From Methanobacteriota archaeon (GTDB taxonomy: Archaea; Halobacteriota; Methanomicrobia; Methanomicrobiales; Methanomicrobiaceae), in the NCBI GenBank assembly GCA_016841485.1, contig JAENZA010000003.1:60779-95175 (forward strand): a DNA stretch of 34,397 nt, in the 5' to 3' direction. Position 1 is the stretch's first letter. Each line of letters starts with the position of its first letter. This document shows positions 15,009 through 22,737 of this stretch, one piece after another. A program made the translations under genes and the position numbers. The notes beneath the pieces are model-generated. The model was given only the letters and a program-made list of their open reading frames with translations. It was not told where the DNA came from and searched no databases.

Positions 15009-16498
15009 CCAATTTCGAAAAGGTACTCATAGCCAACCGCGGCGAAATTGCCATCCGCGTTATGCGGGCATGCAGGGAGATGAATATCGGAACAGTTGCC
15101 ATCTTTTCGGAACCGGACAAAAACTCGCTGCATGTAAAGTACGCCGATGAAGCCTTTCTGGTCGGAGAGGCGCATCCGTCAAAAAGCTACCTGAATATGC
15201 ACCGCATCATTGATATCGCCCATATGTGCGGTGCCGAGGCCATTCACCCAGGATATGGATTTCTAGCGGAGAATGCAACTTTTGCAAAGCTCTGCGAGGA
15301 TGAGGGGATTACGTTCATCGGTCCTTCATGGAAGACCATCGAGACGATGGGATCCAAGCTTGCTTCCAAGCACATGATGGAGAGCGCCGGCGTCCCGGTC
15401 CTGCCGTATACCCCTGACGGGGTTACATCCCTGGACGAGGCCAAGGCGATCGCAGAAGAGATCGGGTACCCGGTCATCGTCAAGGCCTCTGCGGGAGGCG
15501 GCGGCATCGGCATGCAGATTGTCGAAACCGAAGCTGAGCTCCAGGAGGCAATTGAGAAGGGGATGCGGATTGCGGAATCTGCATTCGGTGATTCAACGGT
15601 CTTTATCGAGAAGTATCTGGTCAAGCCGCGGCATATCGAGTTTCAGATCCTTGCCGATCAACAGGGCAACAGGATTCATCTGTATGATCGCGAGTGTTCC
15701 ATTCAGCGGAGGCACCAGAAACTTGTCGAGGAGGCCCCCTGTCCAATCATGACTGAGGAACTCCGTGAGCGCATGGCAGCATCGGCGCTGAAGGTCGCAG
15801 AGGTATCCGGGTACTACAACGCCGGTACGGTCGAGTTCCTCTATACAGACGGGGACTATTATTTCATGGAGATGAACACCCGCCTGCAGGTGGAACATAC
15901 GGTCACCGAGATGGTGACCGGTATCGACCTGGTTCGCCAGCAGCTGCGGATTGCTGTCGGTAAAAAGATCCCGTTCGCCCAGGAGGATATCCGCCTCAAC
16001 GGCCATGCCATAGAGTGCCGAATAAATGCGGAAGACCCCCTGAATAACTTCCAGGCCGACCCCGGCAAGATTGTCAGGTACCGCTCCCCTGGCGGACCGG
16101 GCATCCGCGTCGACTCGGGCATCCACATGGGATACACGATTCCCCCGATGTACGACTCCATGATATCAAAACTCTGCGGATGGGGTATCGACCGCAGGGA
16201 ATCCATCGAACGGATGCGGCGTGCAATCTTTGAATACGTGATCATCGGCGTGCGGACGACGCTTCCGCTGCATCACGCCATCATGAACAACCGGCACTTC
16301 ATCGAAGGGAACACGCATACCCATTTCCTGCAGGAAGAGCATGTCAAGGCGAACCTCGCACGCTATCTGCATGAGGAAGAGACACGTATGCAGACACTCG
16401 CACATTCCCTGCGACATGGCAAGGAGGCCGCAGCAATCGCAACAGCAGTTAATGTCTATATCGCGGCGCAGAAACAGCAGCAGAATGAGAACCAGTAA
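15005..16498 (+). CDS. pycA: Pyruvate carboxylase subunit A (biotin carboxylase)
   Basis: A 497-residue ATP-grasp biotin carboxylase that carboxylates the PycB biotin using ATP and bicarbonate. The N-terminal KVLIANRGEIAIRVMRAC is followed by HPGYGFLAEN, the glycine-rich ATP loop KASAGGGGIGM, EKYLVKPRHIEFQIL, DRECSIQRRHQKLVEEAP, and the metal/bicarbonate segment EMNTRLQVEHTVTE. The last ~60 residues are a polar tail, slightly longer than in bacterial AccC. Together with pycB it forms the anaplerotic enzyme, the main known biotin enzyme of methanogens. The nearby bioY and birA genes support this role. Confidence 0.96.
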   Translation: MTNFEKVLIANRGEIAIRVMRACREMNIGTVAIFSEPDKNSLHVKYADEAFLVGEAHPSKSYLNMHRIIDIAHMCGAEAIHPGYGFLAENATFAKLCEDEGITFIGPSWKTIETMGSKLASKHMMESAGVPVLPYTPDGVTSLDEAKAIAEEIGYPVIVKASAGGGGIGMQIVETEAELQEAIEKGMRIAESAFGDSTVFIEKYLVKPRHIEFQILADQQGNRIHLYDRECSIQRRHQKLVEEAPCPIMTEELRERMAASALKVAEVSGYYNAGTVEFLYTDGDYYFMEMNTRLQVEHTVTEMVTGIDLVRQQLRIAVGKKIPFAQEDIRLNGHAIECRINAEDPLNNFQADPGKIVRYRSPGGPGIRVDSGIHMGYTIPPMYDSMISKLCGWGIDRRESIERMRRAIFEYVIIGVRTTLPLHHAIMNNRHFIEGNTHTHFLQEEHVKANLARYLHEEETRMQTLAHSLRHGKEAAAIATAVNVYIAAQKQQQNENQ

Positions 16499-16510
16499 TT
16501 TATCATCGTC

Positions 16511-16517
16511 TTTTTTT
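16511..16517 (+). terminator. T-run after pycA
   Basis: A run of seven T starts 13 bp past the pycA stop. Oligo-T tracts of this kind are the normal archaeal termination signal. Confidence 0.4.
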
Positions 16518-16654
16518 AGCGGAATGTGAGATGTATCATCCCCTGAATTGGCAGTGACCGGAGCGCCGCAGACGCCCATTCCCATTGGCACATCCCCCAA
16601 ATATCCATGTACCCTTTTTCCTGCATGCACACGTCCGGATTTCCAGATGAGAAG

Positions 16655-16664
16655 CTTTAATAAC
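16655..16664 (+). promoter_or_regulatory. TATA-like element upstream of tRNA-Met
   Basis: The sequence ctttaataac would place a transcription start near 16685, about 69 nt before the tRNA. A second candidate (cttattat, 16677-16684) would give a start near 16707. No A/T-rich box sits at the usual distance from the tRNA itself, so a long 5' leader is likely. Confidence 0.35.
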
Positions 16665-16690
16665 GAATCCAGCGTTCTTATTATGCACTT

Positions 16691-16727
16691 GTGTGCGATG
16701 CACACGAGGTCTGCAGCATGCTGCAGA
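16691..16727. repeat. Hairpin and 18-bp perfect palindrome in the tRNA-Met leader
   Basis: gtgtgc (16691-16696) and gcacac (16700-16705) form a 6-bp stem with a 3-nt loop. Immediately downstream, tctgcagcatgctgcaga (16710-16727) is a perfect 18-bp palindrome. They lie 27-63 bp before the mature tRNA. They could be protein-binding sites, processing signals or part of a small RNA. Confidence 0.5.
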
Positions 16728-16753
16728 AGCACGTACATACATACCACTTGTAT

Positions 16754-16864
16754 GCTGTCGTGGCCTAGTTGGTTAGGGCGCCAGACTCATAGGGTTTGAG
16801 CACATTTCGGGGCGCTTTAGTCTGGGATATCTGGAGGCCGTGGGTTCGGATCCCACCGACAGCA
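16754..16864 (+). tRNA. tRNA-Met (CAT), probably elongator, with a 37-nt intron
   Basis: The cloverleaf is complete once a 37-nt intron is removed. The acceptor stem is gctgtcg/cgacagc, the D stem gcc/ggc, the anticodon stem ccaga/tctgg with loop ctcata-a and anticodon CAT at 16788-16790, and the T arm gtggg-ttcggat-cccac; the discriminator is A. CCA is not encoded. Archaeal elongator tRNA-Met genes commonly carry an intron at 37/38, and the first base pair G-C does not fit the archaeal initiator (A-U). A tRNA-Ile with modified CAU cannot be fully excluded. A T-run at 16880-16887 ends the unit. Confidence 0.92.
16792..16828 (+). other. Archaeal tRNA intron at position 37/38 with bulge-helix-bulge
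   Basis: ctca of the anticodon loop pairs with tggg (16823-16826, one G-U pair) to form the central 4-bp helix. It is flanked by the 3-nt bulges tag (16790-16792) and ata (16827-16829). Cutting after the second base of each bulge, as the archaeal splicing endonuclease does, releases exactly 16792-16828 and restores the anticodon stem. RtcB, encoded at 7208, would join the exons. Confidence 0.88.
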
Positions 16865-16977
16865 CTTTTCGTGGTTGCGTTTTTTTTGGATTTTCATATT
16901 GATGATGTATCCATCAGCATGCTTCCTTTCTGATCAGATGACCTCCGCGAGTAGCATCGCCGACATTTCTTCCTTGA

Positions 16978-17184
16978 TCATCCCCTTTTACTCACAAAAA
17001 TTACCAGAAAGATTACGACCACGATGAGAAGACCACTTAACATATACATGGTTCCCCATGAGAAGAGCTGATCTGTTACAATCGTCCCGTAATCAAACTC
17101 CGCCAGAATTGCAGGCCCGAAAATAAACACCAGTCCTGCCAGAACGACTGCACCAAGTGCAATAACTACTCTCTCCCCGCCCAT
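16978..17184 (-). CDS. Small two-helix membrane protein
   Basis: A 68-residue protein with two hydrophobic helices (about residues 5-25 and 44-64) joined by an acidic linker containing AEFDYGTIVTDQLFSW, and ending in SKRG. The positive C-terminus suggests that both ends are cytoplasmic. No family was recognised and no good ribosome binding site was found. The hydrophobic pattern and an ATG start support a real gene. It stands alone between tRNA-Met and the DUF6508 gene, transcribed toward the tRNA. Confidence 0.55.
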   Translation of the reverse strand: MGGERVVIALGAVVLAGLVFIFGPAILAEFDYGTIVTDQLFSWGTMYMLSGLLIVVVIFLVIFVSKRG

Positions 17185-17428
17185 ATCCCATCACATAGAA
17201 TACTCGCATTTTTCTTCCTATAATTCTTTCCGCCCCGACCATCCCCCAGTGCAACGATGCCGGGTGAGCGGTGCAGAGATGAACCCCCAGCTCGGGTTAT
17301 TACATTTTCCAATTGTACGCAACAGTATATGTACCAGTAAAATATTCCCGGAAAATGACCCGCAATCAGCCATTTGCCTCTCTCCAAAGTCTTTTCAAAC
17401 CAGAATACAAACACAGGATGTCTGATAC

Positions 17429-17818
17429 ATGAATCTTGAATATGAGACCCCCACCAGGGAAAATTTTGAGTCGGTTCTTGGCTACAGGACCATCCTGGAC
17501 GGCACCTCGTTTCTCAGGGGGTACGAAGAGGAGATTGAGGAGACGGGAAGCTGCCCCCCCATCAATACCTTCCTGCGTCTCCTCTATACCAATAACTGGC
17601 TCATCAATACTCGCTGGCAGGGGTGGGCAGACGAGGCGACGGCATATTTTGAACAACCGTCACTGCTTACGCTGGCAGACACCCAGTCACTACGGCGCAT
17701 CCTCACCGTCCATGTGCGCATCGACCGGATGATGCCCGGCGAGATTGCCGACCTCATCCGCCGGGGATACATGCTCGCAATTCTCAACCGTATTTCCGAG
17801 ATCCACGAAACAGAATAA
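17429..17818 (+). CDS. DUF6508-like protein
   Basis: A 129-residue protein resembling DUF6508, an uncharacterised family found across bacteria and archaea. The C-terminal half carries the characteristic tail: LADTQSLRRILTVHVRIDRM followed by GEIADLIRRGYMLAILNRI. Upstream, residues 40-70 include LLYTNNWLINTRWQGW, matching the aromatic segment of the family. No catalytic motif is visible. The ATG at 17429 has only a weak acagga upstream. It converges on the radical SAM gene; the gap holds a short inverted repeat, ggagg/cctcc (17829-17844). Function unknown. Confidence 0.65.
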   Translation: MNLEYETPTRENFESVLGYRTILDGTSFLRGYEEEIEETGSCPPINTFLRLLYTNNWLINTRWQGWADEATAYFEQPSLLTLADTQSLRRILTVHVRIDRMMPGEIADLIRRGYMLAILNRISEIHETE

Positions 17819-17863
17819 TATAGGCACCGGAGGGGGCCACCTCCCTACATTACCGGCCCGGAA

Positions 17864-18790
17864 TCACCCCTGAAACCCTATGCCCCGTGAAAGCCCGGCC
17901 ATCCGTGCCTCCCCGACCGCCTCATGATATTCTTCTATTGTTATGCCCCTGCAGAGTTCGGGGACATCATCCTGTGCGCATGCCTTCCATTCGGGCCGGT
18001 ACTGGTCCATAATATTCACATACGTATCCGGGGAGATCTCGGCTGCAAGAAACCGAAAAACCTCCCTGCTCCCGGCAAGGCCACCGGGAAGCACCAAGTG
18101 CCGGACAAGCAGCCCCCGTTCGGCAGTACCCTCCGGATCTGTTACAAGGTCGCCGACCTGCCGGTGCATCTCTCGTATCGCCGTCTTCATGTGAAAGGGG
18201 TAGTCGGGAGTTCCGGTCAGCCTTCGGGCAGTCGACTCATCCCCAAACTTCGCATCCGGCATGTAGATGTCAACAACCCCTTCCAAAAGACCGAGTGTTG
18301 TAACACAGTCATACCCTCCGGTGTTGTAGACCAGCGGAATGGTAAGGCCGTCGGCCGCAGCAGATGCCAGAGCCTCAAGTATCTGCGGGACGTAGTGGGT
18401 TGGAGAGACAAGGTTGACATTGTGGCATCCACCATCCTGGAGCCGGAGAAATATCCCCGCAAGATCCTCAGCATCGACGGCTCCACCCTCCCCCATCTGG
18501 CTGGTACGATAGTTCTGACAAAATATACAGCGCATCGTGCAGTGCGAGAAAAAGACCGTCCCTGAACCATTTCTGCCGACAAGGGGAAGTTCTTCACCAA
18601 AATGCGGCCCATATCCCGATATTTCCGCAATCGCCCCCGCCCTGCAGAATCCGTACTCCCCCCCAGGACGGTTGATGCCGCATTCACGGGGACAGAGGCG
18701 GCAGGCAGCAAGAATACCGTATGCCGATTCGGCACGCTCCTGCAACACCCCTCTTCTCCACAGGCTCACGTAGGAAGCCTCTCCGGACAT
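17864..18790 (-). CDS. Radical SAM protein, PflX-like (COG1313 type)
   Basis: A 308-residue radical SAM protein. From ATG 18790 the protein begins MSGEASYVSLWRRGVLQERAE, which aligns with the usual N-terminus of this family. A cysteine cluster CRLCPRECGINR...GFC precedes the catalytic cluster CTMRCIFCQNY (CxxxCxxC). Later, NLVSPTHYVPQI and YNTGGYD, then DIYMPDAKFGDE, match the family's SAM barrel. These are relatives of pyruvate formate-lyase activating enzymes whose targets are largely unknown. An upstream in-frame TTG at 18895 would add 35 plausible-looking residues overlapping the SRAP gene, so the start is unsure. It is probably co-transcribed with the SRAP gene. Confidence 0.82.
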   Translation of the reverse strand: MSGEASYVSLWRRGVLQERAESAYGILAACRLCPRECGINRPGGEYGFCRAGAIAEISGYGPHFGEELPLVGRNGSGTVFFSHCTMRCIFCQNYRTSQMGEGGAVDAEDLAGIFLRLQDGGCHNVNLVSPTHYVPQILEALASAAADGLTIPLVYNTGGYDCVTTLGLLEGVVDIYMPDAKFGDESTARRLTGTPDYPFHMKTAIREMHRQVGDLVTDPEGTAERGLLVRHLVLPGGLAGSREVFRFLAAEISPDTYVNIMDQYRPEWKACAQDDVPELCRGITIEEYHEAVGEARMAGLSRGIGFQG

Positions 18791-18869
18791 GGAGATGCAT
18801 GGGCCGTCAGCGAATATGAGTGTTGCGCGGAGGGGCGTGCCACCAGGAAGATACCGGGCATCGTGTCTT

Positions 18870-19544
18870 TTACCACCAACGGTGATCCGCTTCAACGGGA
18901 CGAATTAAACCGGGATCATCATCGGCGGAGGAGTTCACCCGTTCATCGACACGGTGGCACCCCATCTCTTCGGCAGGGTAGGTTTCCAATGTCGGGAGAT
19001 ACCCCTCCTCGCCGCGTAACCAGATCTCTTCGAGCGGCCGGGCCAGGATGACCGGCATCCTCCCGTGGATCTTTTGTATGAGGGAGTTTGCGTCACAGGT
19101 GGCCATAACGCAGGTCAGAATTTTCCCGTTCGACCCCGGTGGTGTCCACCAGTCATACAGACCCGCACACCCGAAGAGATGTGCTTCCCGCACATACAGA
19201 TAATATGGAAGGGTCCTGCCGCGCTCGCGCTTCCACTCGTAAAATCCAGATGCAGGAAAAATACATCGCGACCCAGGGAGAAGCCCCATGAATGCAGGTT
19301 TTTCAGGCAGGGTCTCCGCACGGGCGTTGAAGAGCCATTCCCCGGATTTCGCATTCTGCTTCCAGGACGGTACGAGACCCCATCTGGCCATGGCACAGCA
19401 GGTCTTTCCCTTCTCGCTGAAGATTATCGGGACCTCCTGCGTGGGAGCGATATTGAAGCGGGGAACAATGCCGGGCATGGGGCCGTCAATAGAGAAACGT
19501 GCCACAACCTCCTCCGGCCTGTCCAGAGCATACCGCATGCACAT
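18870..19544 (-). CDS. SRAP domain protein (YedK/HMCES family)
   Basis: A 224-residue SOS-response-associated-peptidase-fold protein. The start at ATG 19544 puts the essential cysteine at position 2 (MCMRYAL). The other active-site residues are in place: Asn73 in FNARAET, Glu103 in ASGFYEW and His160 in IHGRMPVIL, matching E. coli YedK C2, N75, E105 and H160. These proteins crosslink covalently to abasic sites in single-stranded DNA and protect them from cleavage. The usual MCGRY is MCMRY here. The 20-residue C-terminal tail is acidic and then ends in HRWW. Reading from 19610 would bury Cys2 and is unlikely. Confidence 0.92.
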   Translation of the reverse strand: MCMRYALDRPEEVVARFSIDGPMPGIVPRFNIAPTQEVPIIFSEKGKTCCAMARWGLVPSWKQNAKSGEWLFNARAETLPEKPAFMGLLPGSRCIFPASGFYEWKRERGRTLPYYLYVREAHLFGCAGLYDWWTPPGSNGKILTCVMATCDANSLIQKIHGRMPVILARPLEEIWLRGEEGYLPTLETYPAEEMGCHRVDERVNSSADDDPGLIRPVEADHRWW

Positions 19545-19649
19545 GGTATACCACTGGGCGCCCCGCACCATCAAATATCCGCACCCCGTTGTCGGGTTGG
19601 TGACATTCAAGTACCTTGCAGATGAACCAATACCTCTAGTGAAGAACCT

Positions 19650-19880
19650 ATGACCGCATCATCAAGAATTGAATACACCAATGATGGCCTCCTCATCACC
19701 TTCGAAAACGGTCGGGCATATGACGTTCATCCCGGCAGGGAAGGGGATGTCGTCTGCACCCTTGTTGCGGGCACCATCGACTTCCACCCCTTTGCAAAGG
19801 CAGTTTCCACTCTTGTGGACCAGGACATTCACGATGAGATTGAACGATGTGCCGATCTCTATTACCAGAAAAGAAAGTAA
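19650..19880 (+). CDS. Small hypothetical protein
   Basis: A 76-residue acidic protein divergent from the SRAP gene. It looks like a beta-rich N-terminal half (RIEYTNDGLLITFENGRAYDV) and an alpha-helical C-terminal half (KAVSTLVDQDIHDEIERCADLYYQ). No motif or family was recognised and no ribosome binding site is clear. It ends 6 bp from the convergent mmp10 stop. Composition and codon use look like its neighbours, supporting a real gene. Function unknown. Confidence 0.5.
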   Translation: MTASSRIEYTNDGLLITFENGRAYDVHPGREGDVVCTLVAGTIDFHPFAKAVSTLVDQDIHDEIERCADLYYQKRK

Positions 19881-19886
19881 TTGAAT

Positions 19887-21122
19887 TTAATGCCCGTACT
19901 GGTTGATGAGACGGATGAGATCGGCAAACCCGTCCATCTCCATCTGCAGCACCTGACTCCGCGTCATCCCCATGGATGTCTCGGCATCTGCGGTGAGTGT
20001 CTCGGGGCCCCGGATGACCGTCCGTTGTACCCCATCCGCACTGAGAACCTCTTCTGCCTGCCGCTCATGGACAAAGGCTCTGCCGGGGATGATGACGACC
20101 TTTTCCAGCTGTGAGCAGTCGAGCTCCCTTAGATCCTCCAGCGTTATCAGACATGCAATCTCCTTTTTGACGCCATGGACCCATGATTTGTTGCCGCAGG
20201 TATCGAGGACATCCTGGACATACCGTGCTGCAATACCTCCCGATATGAGACTTGCCTTCTTCCGGACACGGGGAAGTTTTTCCATCAGTTCGGGTTCATC
20301 AAGGATGGCAAAGGGAGATCCGTTCGTCGGGTCGCCCATGGGGGTGCCGCTGATCTTCAGGGAATACCGGCTGTTCAGGTCACGGACCATCTCCTGGAAA
20401 TCCCTGACAGTCTGGAGCCGCTGACCTTCTATGATGGGTGCATTCCCGAGAATCAGCCCCTGGTCCGTCCGGTTGGCAAACCGCATCAGTATAAGGCCCT
20501 TGGCTCCACGCTCTTCGAGCCATGCACATGTCCGCTCAAGTTCTGCACCGTCATTGACACCGGGGAGGATCACCGCCGCCGCATACACGTCAATTTTTCC
20601 GCACAGTTTCCCGAGGACCGCAAGGGACGCCTCGGGCGTCGGGTCCCCCATCCAGATCCGGCGCAGTTCGGGATTTGCCGCAAAGATGGTGAATGAGACT
20701 TCGGTAAGCCCATTTTCGACGAGAAGATCGGCGATGGCGGGATCATCGAATCCCTTCCCGCTCGTATACCCGATATGCAGCGGAACCTCCATCGAACCAA
20801 GGAGTTCGATGAGATCGGCAAAGTCAGGATAACAGGACGGGTCACCGCCTCCGCTGATCGTAATCCGCTCGATATCACCGTCGATCAGCTGAAGATTGCC
20901 GAGCACATCATCCGCAACATTCCGGAGATCCTTGAATCCGTCATACCGCTCCCGTACAAAGCCGGTGCAGTAATCGCATCCGACGGAAAACGGCAGGCAG
21001 TACCGGCACCCGAAGGGTTCGGGATTCTCCTCTTCTTTCACTTTTTTGAAGTAGCAGTACCGGCAAAACCCTCTGCAGTCATGGCCGGGCCGGCCTCCGA
21101 TATCAACCGTCAGGTGCGCCAT
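19887..21122 (-). CDS. mmp10: Mmp10, methyl-coenzyme M reductase arginine C-methyltransferase
   Basis: A 411-residue B12-dependent radical SAM protein, methanogenesis marker 10. From ATG 21122 it starts MAHLTVDIGGRPGHDCRGFC, as in other Mmp10 proteins. The radical SAM cluster cysteines are 16, 20 and 23 (CRGFCRYC). A second cysteine set, GCRYCLPFSVGCDYC (39, 42, 49, 52), and SGGGDPSCYPDF are also typical. It installs the 5-methyl group on an active-site-region arginine of McrA, which stabilises methyl-CoM reductase. Upstream in-frame starts at 21182 and 21197 are possible but not supported by a ribosome binding site or by the family. It is divergent from tRNA-Thr. Confidence 0.92.
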   Translation of the reverse strand: MAHLTVDIGGRPGHDCRGFCRYCYFKKVKEEENPEPFGCRYCLPFSVGCDYCTGFVRERYDGFKDLRNVADDVLGNLQLIDGDIERITISGGGDPSCYPDFADLIELLGSMEVPLHIGYTSGKGFDDPAIADLLVENGLTEVSFTIFAANPELRRIWMGDPTPEASLAVLGKLCGKIDVYAAAVILPGVNDGAELERTCAWLEERGAKGLILMRFANRTDQGLILGNAPIIEGQRLQTVRDFQEMVRDLNSRYSLKISGTPMGDPTNGSPFAILDEPELMEKLPRVRKKASLISGGIAARYVQDVLDTCGNKSWVHGVKKEIACLITLEDLRELDCSQLEKVVIIPGRAFVHERQAEEVLSADGVQRTVIRGPETLTADAETSMGMTRSQVLQMEMDGFADLIRLINQYGH

Positions 21123-21241
21123 AAGTATGGTACAGTCTTCGATTGACTCCGATAAAGCAGTTTGGAATTCGCCACTCACCATCCTTAGAATAGGCAAGAC
21201 TCATTCCCGGTGACCCTATCCTGTCTCGCCCTAACACCAAG

Positions 21242-21249
21242 CTTTTTAC
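21242..21249 (+). promoter_or_regulatory. Box A-like promoter element of tRNA-Thr
   Basis: The sequence ctttttac is centred about 29 bp before the first tRNA base, the usual place of an archaeal TATA box for a tRNA gene. Confidence 0.4.
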
Positions 21250-21274
21250 TCTGGAGCACGAATAAAATAAGAGC

Positions 21275-21348
21275 GCCTCAGTGGCTTAGTCCGGCATAGC
21301 GGCTGATTTGTAATCAGCAGGTCGGGGGTTCAAATCCCTCCTGAGGCT
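21275..21348 (+). tRNA. tRNA-Thr (TGT)
   Basis: Cloverleaf parts: acceptor gcctcag/ctgaggc, D arm gct...agc, anticodon stem gctga/tcagc with loop tttgtaa (anticodon TGT), variable aggtc, T arm ggggg-ttcaaat-ccctc with one G-U pair, and discriminator T. No intron, and CCA is not encoded. Oligo-T at 21353-21358 follows as terminator. Confidence 0.93.
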
Positions 21349-21470
21349 CTTCTTTTTTCATTATGTCCCTTTCGACAGGCAAACCACCCTTATCGTGCTT
21401 CCTGCATTTGTGGCCTTATCTCCATCACTTCCTGGCAGGCATCGTCCAGCCGTTCTTTCGCAGAAGGAAA

Positions 21471-21478
21471 TTTATACC
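21471..21478 (+). promoter_or_regulatory. TATA box for the 122-aa unknown gene
   Basis: tttatacc lies 48 bp before ATG 21519. A start site near 21500 gives a leader carrying gggagga at 21504-21510, a strong ribosome binding site. Confidence 0.55.
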
Positions 21479-21518
21479 TTGACGTACAAGGAGCACCCAC
21501 CGAGGGAGGAATCCGAGA

Positions 21519-21887
21519 ATGGCAAAGACAGAATCAATGCACAGGAAAGAAACACAGGATGTGTTTGTTGACCAGGCGCGTGCACGTCTCGATGAAGTCA
21601 GAGGGATGGAAAACGACGTGAAAGAACGTATGAAGACGGCACCCGATGCAATAAAAGAAGACCTTGCCGCGTGTGCTGTGGACATTGAGATGTTCATTAG
21701 CCTTGCGGATGTCGAGATCGACATGATAGCAGATGCTGAGGAAAAGGATTGGGAAGGGAGGCGGAGCCGGGTTGACGAGGCCGTTGGTAACGCCCAGCGC
21801 GAACTGGAACGGGCTCATGAGATCATGAACAACCCCTATGCGTACCTGCGCTCACCGGACAATTTCCCCCGTAAGGGAATCGACTGA
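21519..21887 (+). CDS. Helical hypothetical protein in the MCR-modification neighbourhood
   Basis: A 122-residue, highly charged, almost entirely alpha-helical protein without signal peptide or membrane segment. Runs such as ARARLDEVRGMENDVKERMK and GRRSRVDEAVGNAQRELERA look like coiled-coil or helical-bundle repeats; the C-terminus (NNPYAYLRSPDNFPRKGID) is extended. It has its own TATA box and a strong ribosome binding site, so it is well expressed in principle. It lies between mmp10/tRNA-Thr and the convergent tfuA-ycaO genes. No family was recognised and no function is assigned. T-run 21906-21912 follows. Confidence 0.7.
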   Translation: MAKTESMHRKETQDVFVDQARARLDEVRGMENDVKERMKTAPDAIKEDLAACAVDIEMFISLADVEIDMIADAEEKDWEGRRSRVDEAVGNAQRELERAHEIMNNPYAYLRSPDNFPRKGID

Positions 21888-22083
21888 ATCACAGAATCAT
21901 CTCACTTTTTTTAATCGCAGACGGTCCGGCATCTTGCGTTCATGGAACTGCTCTAATTAACGAAATCTGAAATTTATTTGATTAGCCGGAGACGGGAGTG
22001 TCGCCAACAACCACACCCCTGAAATCCCCTTCATCAGAACCTCCTTCATCCCACCGTATCAGGGCCAAAATAGTCCGTATACT

Positions 22084-22737
22084 TTATTCCCCTGCAACCA
22101 TTCCCGCGATGTAGGCAATGGCCTCGACCGCATCCGCCTCTTTTTGCCGGATGCATGATGACTCCACCCAGGCAGCAAAACGGTCAAGTTCTTCCGGATC
22201 AGAAGACTCCCTGCACCGGCGAATGACACTCCTATACGTCCGTTCGGGATAATACATCCCTTCCGCTGTTTTAATGATCTGATCGTGCAGTCGGGAGGTG
22301 ATTACCCCCCAGGCGAGAGCCTCCTCGCAGGTGATGCGAATATCAACCAGTGCCTCGGATACCGCATCATCCGTGAAGGGGTCACAGGCAAGCGCCACTT
22401 CGTCATCGGAGATGAGAACGCCGTCCCTGTACATCCGGTATATCCTCCCTATCCCGATCATCCCGAGGGTATCCATCTCGCAGGCCCGGAGTGCGCCCAT
22501 GCTCGACGCCCCGACAACCTTCACCCCGGCTTTCAGGGCAGCTAGAATCTCCTTGTGGGCGACCGAGCAGTCCTGAAAAAAAACACCGTCGATGAGACCG
22601 ATGATATCGGCCCCGTCTTTGACGGCACGAAGGATATCCCCCCGTTTTGCCGGGGGACGATACTCTGCGGCACCGAGGATACGCCGTGCCGCCGCTGTAT
22701 CAAGACTTGGACCCAGGAATATAACCACTGCGGGCAC
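22084..22737 (-). CDS. tfuA: TfuA-like partner of YcaO
   Basis: A 217-residue TfuA-like protein. I chose GTG 22737 because ggagaggtg precedes it with good spacing and the protein then begins MPAVVIFLGPSLDTAAARRIL, as TfuA proteins do; ATG 22764 is an alternative. Motifs seen: IGLIDGVFFQDCSVAHKEIL, KVVGASSMGALRACEMDTLG and GIGRIYRMYRDG. In methanogens TfuA works with YcaO to convert a McrA glycine to thioglycine, probably by supplying or activating sulphide. The gene overlaps the end of ycaO by 38 bp. Confidence 0.9.
   Translation of the reverse strand: MPAVVIFLGPSLDTAAARRILGAAEYRPPAKRGDILRAVKDGADIIGLIDGVFFQDCSVAHKEILAALKAGVKVVGASSMGALRACEMDTLGMIGIGRIYRMYRDGVLISDDEVALACDPFTDDAVSEALVDIRITCEEALAWGVITSRLHDQIIKTAEGMYYPERTYRSVIRRCRESSDPEELDRFAAWVESSCIRQKEADAVEAIAYIAGMVAGE

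Noticed and set aside
13272-16498. Oxaloacetate decarboxylase or acetyl-CoA carboxylase
   Set aside because: No sodium-pump beta/gamma subunits and no acyl-CoA carboxyltransferase are present; a carboxyltransferase-biotin carrier with a biotin carboxylase is the archaeal pyruvate carboxylase.
16536-16799. Short reading frames around tRNA-Met
   Set aside because: They overlap the tRNA and its leader, have no ribosome binding sites and no recognisable composition.
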